A stretch of DNA of 64,000 bases. It comes from Sinorhizobium arboris LMG 14919 (GTDB lineage Bacteria > Pseudomonadota > Alphaproteobacteria > Rhizobiales > Rhizobiaceae). The notes below the pieces were generated by a model. The model was given only the letters and a program-made list of their open reading frames with translations, made no database searches and was not told where the DNA came from. The stretch spans positions 248,001 to 312,000 of the forward strand of contig NZ_ATYB01000009.1 in assembly GCF_000427465.1 (NCBI RefSeq), written 5' to 3'. Both the position numbers and the translations under genes were made by a program. Of this stretch, positions 1 through 7,611 are shown in pieces; the first letter of the stretch is position 1, and each line of letters opens with the position of its first letter.

Positions 1-72
1 AGGGTCGGGACGGCGGAGGGGCCGCACTTTGGGATCGCCCTTCTTGGGCCGAATAGGAACTTTTTCCATCAT
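1..72 (-). CDS. partial small protein of unknown function, runs off left edge
   Basis: Only the first 24 codons are in the window. The frame begins with two ATG codons (MMEKVPIRPKKG...) preceded by a GGGAG ribosome-binding site about nine bases upstream, and continues without a stop to the window edge. A good stress-sigma-type promoter lies directly upstream, which is the best argument that it is a real gene. The visible part is basic and proline-rich. The family is not recognised. Confidence 0.45.
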   Translation of the reverse strand, partial: MMEKVPIRPKKGDPKVRPLRRPDP

Positions 73-80
73 GGTACGTT
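56..80 (+). promoter_or_regulatory. possible second RpoE2/EcfG-type promoter, opposite orientation
   Basis: The plus strand reads GGAAC, 16 bases, CGTT. It overlaps the start of the minus-strand partial gene and would fire rightwards from about position 87, into a stretch without a convincing plus-strand gene. It could be chance or could drive a non-coding or antisense transcript. Confidence 0.3.
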
Positions 81-101
81 GCTCCCGTCTTCCACAAGAA
101 G

Positions 102-126
102 AACGGCTCGGCAGAAGCAGAGTTCC
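102..126 (-). promoter_or_regulatory. RpoE2/EcfG-type promoter for the partial gene at the left edge
   Basis: On the minus strand the sequence reads GGAAC, 16 bases, CGTT, an exact match to the consensus known for the general stress sigma factor of rhizobia (RpoE2 in S. meliloti). It ends about 30 bases before the ATG of the partial gene, leaving room for a short leader with its ribosome-binding site. Assignment rests on motif and position only. Confidence 0.6.
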
Positions 127-306
127 AATCGAATGCGAGTATCTCAGCCTTGTGGGGCCCCCGACGCAGCCTCGCTCCGCTGCGGTTGGGCTTGAGCCCG
201 CGCCCGCTGTAGCGGATTCATGGTCTCGTGGAGAGAGCGCGCCGCTCAGGCGATGAAATTCCAGGTGGTGGGCAAGCAACATAGCGCTGGTCCTCGGCAA
301 TTTCCC

Positions 307-534
307 CTAACCTTGCGGAGCAAGGCTCGTGCGGATGCCGGCCGCGGCAAAGCGGGTCAACTGTATCTGAGTTGCCTCCTCGGTATAAAGAACATGAACA
401 GCGCGACCGCTGGCCGTGAGCTTTTCAGCCTCGTTAAAGGCTTCTTCGAAACTGACGGGAATTGCGTCGGTGGGGGTGGAGAGATCGTCCTGTTCCAATA
501 CGTAGAACCTGGCGTTTCGGATATCAGTGGTCAT
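307..534 (-). CDS. hypothetical small soluble protein
   Basis: A 75-residue protein beginning MTTDIRNARFYVLEQDD. The ATG has a strong AAGGAGAG ribosome-binding site six bases upstream; a longer reading starting 24 bases earlier would bypass this site and is less likely. It is acidic in the first half, has no membrane segment or signal peptide, and the phrase SFEEAFNEAEKLTASGRAVH suggests a helix followed by a strand. The family is not recognised. A GGAAC-N16-TATT element upstream has the spacing of a stress-sigma promoter but a weak -10, so stress regulation is only a guess. Confidence 0.55.
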   Translation of the reverse strand: MTTDIRNARFYVLEQDDLSTPTDAIPVSFEEAFNEAEKLTASGRAVHVLYTEEATQIQLTRFAAAGIRTSLAPQG

Positions 535-556
535 CGGCACTCTCCTTTCGCACAAC

Positions 557-581
557 AATAGCTGGCGAGCGCGTTGGTTCC
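557..581 (-). promoter_or_regulatory. weak RpoE2/EcfG-like promoter
   Basis: GGAAC, 16 bases, TATT on the minus strand, 22 bases before the small gene's start codon. The -35 part and the spacing match the consensus; the -10 keeps only the TT. Its position just before a small gene makes it a candidate. Confidence 0.3.
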
Positions 582-834
582 TGATGACAAGGATTTACCT
601 GACGCTGCATGGACGGTGGCCAGAAAACCGCAACCGGCTCGTCGGCCTCATGTCTATCCGCCGGCGACGCATTGTCGATGATAACGTCTCTGGCGGAGGT
701 CGGGTCCTCCTTGTTCCAGGTTATACCAAGCCCGATCTTGAGATCGTCGCCACGCACGCACTCAGCTCGAAGTTTTCTGAAGCGTTGGCTCCCACCGACA
801 GCTAACTTCGTCCGACTGCAGTTGCAGACGATAG

Positions 835-870
835 ATTATGCGATCCTTTGAGCACGGAACGCGAACATCC
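835..870. repeat. dispersed repeat A, copy 1
   Basis: A 36-base element beginning ATTATGCGATC and ending GCGAACATCC. It matches the element at 22370-22405 in 32 of 36 positions by eye, in the same orientation. Both copies sit in gene-poor, decayed DNA. Function unknown; it may mark ends of former mobile or recombined segments. Confidence 0.6.
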
Positions 871-959
871 TCGCAAAGAGACGGGCAAGATTAAACCACG
901 CGCGAGACTAAAGGCGATCGGTGGCCGGCCGATGCGGCGCCGTGGCGCCGTGACTGTAC

Positions 960-988
960 AATCCCCTCGCCATGAGAGGAATCGAACC
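960..988. repeat. dispersed repeat B, copy 1
   Basis: About 29 bases, CCCTCGCC followed by GGAATCGAACC. A close copy with one base less occurs at 24962-24989. Read on the minus strand it contains GGTTCGATTCC, the string of a tRNA T-arm, but the flanks do not fold into a tRNA. Confidence 0.45.
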
Positions 989-1442
989 GTTTCGATGTTG
1001 CGTAATTTGTTTAATGGCATAGGACCTGTCGCGCTATTCGCTTTGGGGCCTGACAGTTCCGCCGGCGGCTCGCCGGGCGCCTTACCTGCCGCGGATGATG
1101 GCGTCTCTTCCGCCTGCCGTTGAGCGGAACCGGTCAATTCCGAATAATCGTCGGCTGAGAGCCGAGAGTTTATTTTACTGAACCGAAAACGGCTCCCGAA
1201 GTCCCTGAAACTTTCGAGTAGGCAACTGTTTCATCGAAGGCGAGATTCGGCGACCGAGGAGAGATCGAAAGCAAGCAGCTCTTCAACGCCTCGCGACGGT
1301 CGTTCAGCCATCTGGCGTCGCGGAAGACCAAAACTGTAGCGAAGATGATGTCGGCCCCGAAAAGCAGGCCTGGCATGGGCCCGCCTACGCCAGCCCGCCC
1401 TAACAAGGCCAGAGATTTAGGCGTAGGGCTTTTGGGGGCTGT

Positions 1443-1833
1443 TTACTTGTCGTCGTCGCGCCAGATACGCTCCATGGAAATGAAGGTAAAAGACGCCGAC
1501 CAAGCAATCAGCACAAGCCCGTTTAACCCTTCCAGTCCGGCGATAATTCGCATGTCGCCCGTGGCGTAAACATCGCCGAATCCCATCGTACTGTAGCAAC
1601 TCAGCGAGAAATAGAAGAAGTCTGTGGTGCCTGATCCTGCCAGCCCTGCAAGTGAACCAAATTCAGGGTGATAGTGCATCCAGGCACCCAAGGAACACGA
1701 TCAGTTCGGTTCGTTTCGAAAGTAGCTTGCTGCGGCGCGGGGTCGCCACGCCGGTCATGATCTTAAAATGAGTAGCGCTTGTCACGACGACGAGCGCGGC
1801 TGACAGGAGGCAGACCCACACAATCCCTGGCAC
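1443..1833 (-). pseudogene. broken two-TM potassium-channel-like protein
   Basis: The downstream part (about 80 residues) contains a pore-region phrase FYFSLSCYSTMGFGDVY followed by a helix with LVLIAWSASFTFISMERIW, typical of small bacterial ion-channel proteins (Ion_trans_2 / two-pore-domain type). The upstream part, in a different frame, starts at a GTG with a GAGG ribosome-binding site and encodes a first membrane helix (VCLLSAALVVVTSA). The frames meet near 1685. At the junction the second helix normally expected before the pore appears to be missing, so a deletion plus frameshift is inferred. It is unlikely to make a working channel. Confidence 0.65.
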
Positions 1834-2214
1834 GTATCAACCTCGACATGGTGCTTGTCGCAGTCGTTATCGGCGCTCCTAAACGGGACCGTACCCAACT
1901 GGTTCAAGTACAATAGCAGGGAGCCCTAGTGGGCCGCGAGCTTATAACATGGTCCGCATGCGCGAGATCCAGTCATCTCGCATCGAAGCTCAAAATATCC
2001 GCATAGGGTCGTTCCTTCCGGTTCCTGCAGTGAAGCCAGATCAGACGAGGAGATGGTCGCCAATCGGGGGCCAGACCAAGAGAAGATCAAGTTTGAAAAT
2101 CATTGCCGCATACAGGCCCTCGCACACGTAACGGGGTGATGGGCGGAGATTTCCGGAACCTCAGTCTCTTCTCGCCCCATTGCCAGATCGCGACAGTTGG
2201 GCGAAGTTCCGGCG
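1834..2214. other. intergenic, no gene seen
   Basis: About 380 bases between the broken channel gene and the alpha/beta hydrolase. No open frame with coding character, hairpin or repeat was noticed. The promoter of the hydrolase should lie at its right end but no convincing -35/-10 pair can be pointed out. Confidence 0.5.
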
Positions 2215-3018
2215 ATGTGGCTCGTGAAACTGATGCTTGCGCTGGCAGGGTCGTATGTGATCGTCGCGGCCGGCGTGTACTTCTTTCAGACTTGGCTGAT
2301 CTTTCCGGCCGGCCTTGCTGCGCTCGGCCCCGACCTGCCGGCCAGCGTACGCCATGTCGAACTGCTAACGGAGGAAGGCGAGCGCATCGTTGTGGTGCGC
2401 CTGCTGCCGGAGCGGTCGGCAGCTGAACCACGGCCACTCTTACTCGGCTTCGGCGGAAACGCCTGGAACGCCGATGCGCTTGCCCTAATGATGCACCAAC
2501 TACTCCCCGACTATGAGGTAGCCGCAATGCACTACCGCGGTTATGAGCCGAGCGGCGGCCGCCCCTCAGCCGTCGCCCTGTTCGACGATGCCCGGCAGGC
2601 ATACGATCACGTTGCCGCAGAGACCGAAGCAGGCGTCGTTGCGGTTGGCCTTAGCATCGGTGCTGCAGTTGCGGTGGATCTGGCCGCTACCAGGCATCTG
2701 CGGGGCGTCATCCTTGTAACCCCGTTCGACTCGTTGAAGGAACTTGCCGCACACCACTATACCTGGCTTCCGGTGCGCCTTTTGCTGCGGCATCGCATGG
2801 AAACGGCGGAAACGTTGCGCAATCTCGACGTCCCGACGGCCATCATCACGGCCGACAACGACGTGATTGTTCCCGCGGCGCGCTCGGCACCCGTTCGCGA
2901 GGCCGCTCGCGACCTGCGCAGCGACATCGCTATCGCGTCTGGCCACAATGACCTCTATGGCCATCCCGACTTCGCCGGGGCACTGCGCGAATCGATCGCT
3001 GCGGTTAGTGACGATTGA
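2215..3018 (+). CDS. membrane-anchored alpha/beta hydrolase
   Basis: A 267-residue serine hydrolase of the alpha/beta fold. Residues 1-30 form one hydrophobic segment (signal anchor), so the catalytic domain probably faces the periplasm. The nucleophile elbow is GLSIGA with Ser147; a likely acid is in ADNDVIV and the likely base is His in SGHNDL near the C-terminus. An oxyanion-type GFGGN segment lies near residue 78. The size and single N-terminal helix resemble YfhR/BEM46-like hydrolases, whose substrates are mostly unknown. The ATG is chosen over a TTG 18 bases earlier, although the ribosome-binding site is weak for both. The gene stands alone between decayed genes. Confidence 0.75.
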   Translation: MWLVKLMLALAGSYVIVAAGVYFFQTWLIFPAGLAALGPDLPASVRHVELLTEEGERIVVVRLLPERSAAEPRPLLLGFGGNAWNADALALMMHQLLPDYEVAAMHYRGYEPSGGRPSAVALFDDARQAYDHVAAETEAGVVAVGLSIGAAVAVDLAATRHLRGVILVTPFDSLKELAAHHYTWLPVRLLLRHRMETAETLRNLDVPTAIITADNDVIVPAARSAPVREAARDLRSDIAIASGHNDLYGHPDFAGALRESIAAVSDD

Positions 3019-3129
3019 GGTTAAAGGAAATCGGCCCTCAATCCGAAGCGCGTCACGCCAGCGATCAAGCGCCGCTGGAGGCGACTAGGCGGAGACCTGG
3101 TTGCCGAGCACGGATCGAACAGGACGGGT

Positions 3130-3228
3130 TCAGTTTCCGCCGGCCTTATAGCTGATCCTGTAAATCACCCCGTTCGTATCTTCAGACACCAGCAGTGACC
3201 CGTCCGGCGCTATCGCGATCCCATGGCG
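3130..3228 (-). pseudogene. C-terminal remnant of a PQQ-dependent sugar dehydrogenase-like protein
   Basis: The last about 30 residues before a stop read HGIAIAPDGSLLVSEDTNGV then IYRISYKAGGN, matching the final beta-propeller blade of sorbosone/glucose dehydrogenase-type proteins. The frame should continue leftwards in protein terms into the DNA now occupied by the fadE-like gene, where similarity stops at once. The rest of the gene is therefore gone, presumably replaced when the fatty-acid module arrived or by deletion. Confidence 0.55.
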
Positions 3229-3316
3229 CCGTCGCGTTCTTTGATCTTTCGAAGGCTGGAACTGATCGCGATGCGCAGCATTCCAGCGAGAGATAAGGAA
3301 CGGGAGGCGATTTCCG

Positions 3317-5602
3317 ATGAGCGTGCGCACTTTCCGACGCGACACTATTACCAAGCCAGTCTTCAAATGGGCCTCGCGCATCATGCCGCCGATCTCGAAG
3401 ACCGAACGCGACGCGATCGAGGCGGGCACGGTGTGGTGGGACGGCGAGCTTTTCACCGGCAATCCCGACTGGAGCAAGCTTCTCGCCAAGCCGCCCGCGA
3501 AACTATCCGCAGAGGAGCAGGGCTTCCTGGATGGGCCGGTGCGCGAACTCTGCGCGATGGTCGACGACTGGAAGATCAACTGGGAGCACCGCGACCTGTC
3601 GGGTGAGGTTTGGGATTTTCTGCGCGAGAAGAAGTTCTTCGGCATGATCATCCCTAAAAAATATGGCGGCCTCAGCTTTTCAAACACCGCACATTCGGAG
3701 GTCGTCCGCACTGTTTCTTCCTGCAGCGTCGTGGCCGGCGTGACGGTAATGGTGCCGAATTCGCTCGGCCCCAGCGAATTGCTGATGCATTTCGGCACCG
3801 ACGAGCAGCGCGATTACTGGCTGCCCAGGCTCGCCGACGGGCGCGAGATCCCCTGCTTTGCCCTGACCTCGCCTGAGGCCGGGTCGGACGCGGCGGCGAT
3901 GACCGACACCGGCGTCGTGGAATATGGAGAATGGGAGGGCGAAAAGGTTCTGGGCGTCAGGCTCAACTTCCACAAGCGCTACATCACGCTCGGCCCCATC
4001 GCCACCGTGGCGGGCCTCGCCTTCAAGATGTACGACCCGGAAAATCATCTCGGCCACGGCAAGAAGCTCGGCATCACGGTTGCGTTGTTGCCGACGTCGA
4101 CGCGAGGCGTCATGTATGGCGAGCGACACATTCCGCAATTCACCCATTTCCAGAACGGTCCGCTTTACGGCGAGGACGTTTTCTTGCCGCTCGACCTGAT
4201 CCTGGGCGGCGAGAAGCAGATAGGAAAAGGCTGGAAGATGCTGATGACGGCGCTCGCGGCCGGCCGCGGTATTTCGCTGCCGGCGCAATCGGCGGCGGCA
4301 GCAGCCATATGCGCGCGCGCCACCGGCGCCTATGCGCGAGTCAGGACCCAGTTCAACGTACCGATCGGCACGTTCGAGGGCATCCGGAAGCCGCTTGCCG
4401 ATCTCGCCGCAAATATCTACCAGATCGATGCTGCAAGGCGGCTCACCATCGCCGCTCTCGACGAGGGACACAAGCCGTCGGTGATCTCGGCCATCATGAA
4501 ATTCCATGCCACTGAGCGGATGCGCGATTCCGTTGCGAAGGCGATGGATATCCACGGCGGCAAGGCGATCATCGACGGCCCGCGGAATTATCTCGGCAGC
4601 CAGTTCAGGTCGGCGCCGATCGGCATCACGGTCGAGGGCGCGAATATCCTCACGCGCAATCTGATGATCTTCGGTCAGGGCGCGGTGCGCTCGCATCCTT
4701 ACATGCTGAAGGAAATACTGGCCCTGTCGAATGAGGACGAGGCGAAAGGGCTAGACGCATTCGACAAGGTGGTCTGGCGCCATGTCGGGCATGTATTCGC
4801 TGCGCTCTGGCGAGCCTTCGTCCGCGGGTGGTCGGGCGGGCGCATCGGTCCGGCGCCGCCCGAAGCGGCGATGCCCGGCTACTGGAAACAGCTGTCGCGG
4901 CATGCCGCAACCTTCGCGCTGCTTGCGGATCTCTCGCTGCTGACCTTGGGCGGCGCGCTCAAGCGCAAGGAAATGATCTCGGCCAGATTAGGCGACATAC
5001 TCTCGGAACTCTACCTGCTCGGCGCGGTTCTGAAGCGCTTCGAGACAGAGGGCCGGCATGAGGAAGACCGACCGATCGTCGACTATGTCATGCGCCAGGG
5101 GCAGGGCCGCATCGCGGCCGCCTTTGCCGGCGTGCTCGACAATCTGCCGTCGCGCTGGGTGCCATTCCTCGTCAGGTTGGCCGCTTTTCCCGCTGGCGTA
5201 TCCGCTCCGGCGCCGTCAGACGCACTGACGAGCGCGGTGGCCGAGACACTGATGAAGGATTCGCCGCAGCGCGACCGGCTGACGCCAGACATCTACCTGG
5301 GTGAAGGACATGCGGAGCATCCGCTGAAGGATCTCGAGCGGGCTTTCGGGCTCGTCACCGCGGCGGCACCCATCGAAAAGAAGATGCGCGACGTGCATGT
5401 CCGTGACCTGGAAGAGGCCCGCGCCAAGAGTGTCATCAGCGAGGCGGAATTCGCGCAACTCGCCGAAGCCAAGGCGGCGGCGGACCGCGTGATAGCGGTC
5501 GACGCATTTCCCATGGAGGAGATCTCGCCGGTCGCCGCGCAGCATCGAAGAAAGAAGACGATGCGCGACAAGCGCTCGGCAGGCTCCGATGCCGCTCAGT
5601 GA
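3317..5602 (+). CDS. fadE: FadE-type acyl-CoA dehydrogenase
   Basis: A 761-residue flavoprotein catalysing the first step of fatty-acid beta-oxidation, acyl-CoA to trans-2-enoyl-CoA. It resembles the long FadE subfamily (E. coli FadE is about 814 residues): an acyl-CoA dehydrogenase core (roughly 60-480) with FGMIIPKKYGGL, CFALTSPEAGSDAAAM and VEGANILTRNLMIFGQGA (probable catalytic Glu in VEGAN), followed by a long C-terminal domain of the DUF1974 type. It lacks the N-terminal membrane region of the enteric enzyme. The ATG has a GGGAGG ribosome-binding site. It converges on a thiolase/FadB/acetyl-CoA hydrolase operon and completes that pathway. A weak GGAAC-N16-CATT element lies about 35 bases upstream. 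Confidence 0.9.
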   Translation: MSVRTFRRDTITKPVFKWASRIMPPISKTERDAIEAGTVWWDGELFTGNPDWSKLLAKPPAKLSAEEQGFLDGPVRELCAMVDDWKINWEHRDLSGEVWDFLREKKFFGMIIPKKYGGLSFSNTAHSEVVRTVSSCSVVAGVTVMVPNSLGPSELLMHFGTDEQRDYWLPRLADGREIPCFALTSPEAGSDAAAMTDTGVVEYGEWEGEKVLGVRLNFHKRYITLGPIATVAGLAFKMYDPENHLGHGKKLGITVALLPTSTRGVMYGERHIPQFTHFQNGPLYGEDVFLPLDLILGGEKQIGKGWKMLMTALAAGRGISLPAQSAAAAAICARATGAYARVRTQFNVPIGTFEGIRKPLADLAANIYQIDAARRLTIAALDEGHKPSVISAIMKFHATERMRDSVAKAMDIHGGKAIIDGPRNYLGSQFRSAPIGITVEGANILTRNLMIFGQGAVRSHPYMLKEILALSNEDEAKGLDAFDKVVWRHVGHVFAALWRAFVRGWSGGRIGPAPPEAAMPGYWKQLSRHAATFALLADLSLLTLGGALKRKEMISARLGDILSELYLLGAVLKRFETEGRHEEDRPIVDYVMRQGQGRIAAAFAGVLDNLPSRWVPFLVRLAAFPAGVSAPAPSDALTSAVAETLMKDSPQRDRLTPDIYLGEGHAEHPLKDLERAFGLVTAAAPIEKKMRDVHVRDLEEARAKSVISEAEFAQLAEAKAAADRVIAVDAFPMEEISPVAAQHRRKKTMRDKRSAGSDAAQ

Positions 5603-5657
5603 GACGCGGCCTATTGGACCAGCGCCTGCCTCGGACCATCAACGCTCCTACAGCCGG

Positions 5658-5744
5658 GCGTCTTATCAGACGCGCAAAGGTCGCTGTAGCACTTTGAGTT
5701 GCTGCATGTCTCTTTTAAATTGAGATCGATTTAAGGAGACATGC
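5658..5744. repeat. two-hairpin palindromic element between convergent genes
   Basis: Two perfect hairpins in tandem: a 6-bp stem GCGTCT/AGACGC with a TATC loop (5658-5673), then a 9-bp stem GCATGTCTC (5704-5712) / GAGACATGC (5736-5744) with an AT-rich inner part that also pairs partly (TTTAAAT...ATTTAA). It lies between the stop of the acyl-CoA dehydrogenase and the last codons of the opposing gene, so it may terminate transcription from both sides. From memory, elements of this style recur in Rhizobiaceae genomes; this is not verified here. The right arm overlaps the last codons of the minus-strand gene. Confidence 0.65.
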
Positions 5745-7611
5745 GGTAGCCGCGCCTGAGCGCCCAGAGAAGCAGCTTTGCATAGAACCTTTCGCGCAGG
5801 TCCGCTGGGGCTAAAAGCCGCATTCTTTCGAGTGCCGCGCGCTCCTCCTGGTCGGGCTGACCTTCGCTCAAAGACGCAAGTACCGCGTGCGCGAGCAACC
5901 GCTTCGAGGCACTTGTATGCTTCAGATGTCGCAGTGCCGGGACCAGGTGCTGCTCCTCCTCTGAAAACTCCGTGTCGAATGGAAACGGGGCGCACCAATC
6001 TTGCTTGCGCAGTGGGAGAAGCGCTTCGGCTATGCGGGCGGGCGTATTATGGCGGGATGCCGACGGAATGCTGAAATCCTTCTCGATCTTGCCGGCGCAT
6101 TTCGCCGTTTCGAGGAGTTCGTCCTGAAAGGCCGAATCGGTGATCGCCAGCATGGCTGCGATGCAGTCACGATCGGATTTTCCGCGCAGATCAGCAACGC
6201 CGTATTCGGTCACGACGACGTCGCGCAGGTGGCGCGGCAGTGTCGTGTGGCCGTAGGACCAGACGAGGCGTGATTCACGGCGCCCGCGCGCCTGGCGTGC
6301 CGCGTTGAGTGTGATAATGGAGCGCCCGTCTTGGAGCGCGAAGGCCTGGGCGGCGAAGTTGTACTGCCCGCCGACACCTGAGACAACGCGGCCGTCCGCG
6401 AGCGCGTCCGAAACGGTTGCACCCATGAGCGTCACCATCATCGCGTTGTTGACGAAGCACGCATTCACCCGATCGGCGCGCTTTTGCTCCTCGTCGCCGT
6501 AAAGTTCATTGACGAAGGAAATGCCCCGCATCTGGAAAAGCGCACGCTCCTCCTCCGGCAGGTCGCGGAGAAACCGGTGGAACGCGGTGCTACCGACAAA
6601 GAAACCGGAATGCAGGATTGCCCCGTCGGAGGCACGGCGCTTGAGAATGCGTTCCCGGTACAGATCCATGAAGCCGTCGACGAACATTTCGCTGGCGGCG
6701 TAGAGGCCGGTCTTGAAGGCTCCAGTCTCCCGCTTTTCAGCCTCGTTGTGCGGAGAGAGGCGATGCAGCGCGTCGGCGAAAAGCTCGGGCCGCCGCTGCC
6801 GGAGGATCAGACCGGCCGTCAGCGCATCGCCGAGCGAGCCGATGCCGATCTGCAGGGTTCCGCCATCCTTCACCAGGCTTGCCGCCTGAATGCCGATGGC
6901 GTGGTCGGCCATCGATACCGGCTCCCTCGGCACGACGAAGAGCGGCCGATCGCGATCGAGTCCGTCGAGAATGAGATCGAATTCGCCGGCCGGGAGCACC
7001 GCCTCGCCCGGCATGAAGGGCAATTGCGAGCTGACTTCGCCCACAAGCAGAAACGGCTCCCGCCGCGCCTTTATCTTCGGCAGAATATCGAGCGTGATGT
7101 CGGCATTGCAGGACACGCTGTACTCGGCGTCCGCGCCGTCGCCGCGCTTTGCCACAAGTTGCGCGAGCACGTTGATGCCGCGGTCGATGAGGTAGCGGCC
7201 GACATGGGTGTAATTGGCCGAGACGTAGTTCTGTTGGGCGATCTTGATCGCGAGCCAGCGACCGGCGACGAAAAAGAATTCGCTGACGCGAACGTTTTCC
7301 GGCAGCTTGCCTTCGCGCAGCGCCTTGGCGTACGCGATATCCGGACAGCCCGAGTATAGCCGTTCAACCAGCGGCTCGACGAAGCGGCGTTCCATGTCGC
7401 TCGACCAGGAAGGCTTTTCCAGCGTCAGCGCCGTCAATATCTCCAGATTGATCGCCCTGTCCTTGATCGCCCGTTCGAACAACGCATTGGTGATGAGATT
7501 GGCTTTGCCCAATCCAAGCGGAAGCCCGAGAACGATGCGCCCGTCAAGGCGCTCGATGATGCGGTCGGCGATGCTTTCGGCCTGTTGATGCTGGTCTGGC
7601 TTGCCCGTCAC
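5731..7611 (-). CDS. acetyl-CoA hydrolase/transferase family protein
   Basis: A 626-residue member of the COG0427 acetyl-CoA hydrolase / 4-hydroxybutyrate CoA-transferase group. The C-terminal half carries the family phrase SGVGGQYNFAAQAFAL and GVADLRGKSDRDC. It starts at a GTG overlapping the stop of the upstream fadB-like gene (GTGA), so the two are translationally coupled. In this operon it may release acetate from surplus acetyl-CoA or transfer CoA between acids; which one cannot be told from the sequence. The final residues (RMSP) are encoded inside a palindromic intergenic element, so the C-terminus may have been reshaped by insertion of that element. Confidence 0.8.
   Translation of the reverse strand: MTGKPDQHQQAESIADRIIERLDGRIVLGLPLGLGKANLITNALFERAIKDRAINLEILTALTLEKPSWSSDMERRFVEPLVERLYSGCPDIAYAKALREGKLPENVRVSEFFFVAGRWLAIKIAQQNYVSANYTHVGRYLIDRGINVLAQLVAKRGDGADAEYSVSCNADITLDILPKIKARREPFLLVGEVSSQLPFMPGEAVLPAGEFDLILDGLDRDRPLFVVPREPVSMADHAIGIQAASLVKDGGTLQIGIGSLGDALTAGLILRQRRPELFADALHRLSPHNEAEKRETGAFKTGLYAASEMFVDGFMDLYRERILKRRASDGAILHSGFFVGSTAFHRFLRDLPEEERALFQMRGISFVNELYGDEEQKRADRVNACFVNNAMMVTLMGATVSDALADGRVVSGVGGQYNFAAQAFALQDGRSIITLNAARQARGRRESRLVWSYGHTTLPRHLRDVVVTEYGVADLRGKSDRDCIAAMLAITDSAFQDELLETAKCAGKIEKDFSIPSASRHNTPARIAEALLPLRKQDWCAPFPFDTEFSEEEQHLVPALRHLKHTSASKRLLAHAVLASLSEGQPDQEERAALERMRLLAPADLRERFYAKLLLWALRRGYRMSP

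Larger units (their letters stand above)
582..1442. other. gene-poor stretch with dispersed repeats
   Basis: No convincing coding frame. The frames open here in both directions have low-complexity, arginine/serine-rich translations typical of non-coding GC-rich DNA. A minus-strand frame from 1406 to 1170 with a short hydrophobic patch is the only doubtful case. Two short repeats with second copies at 22.4 kb and 25.0 kb lie here. Confidence 0.6.

Noticed and set aside
848..1123. Plus-strand frame containing STEREHP
   Set aside because: The peptide comes from dispersed repeat A and appears again at the second copy; the rest is low-complexity. It is repeat DNA, not a gene.
1170..1406. 79-codon minus-strand frame with a short hydrophobic patch
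   Set aside because: No ribosome-binding site, no recognisable family, in gene-poor DNA next to a broken gene; not enough support.
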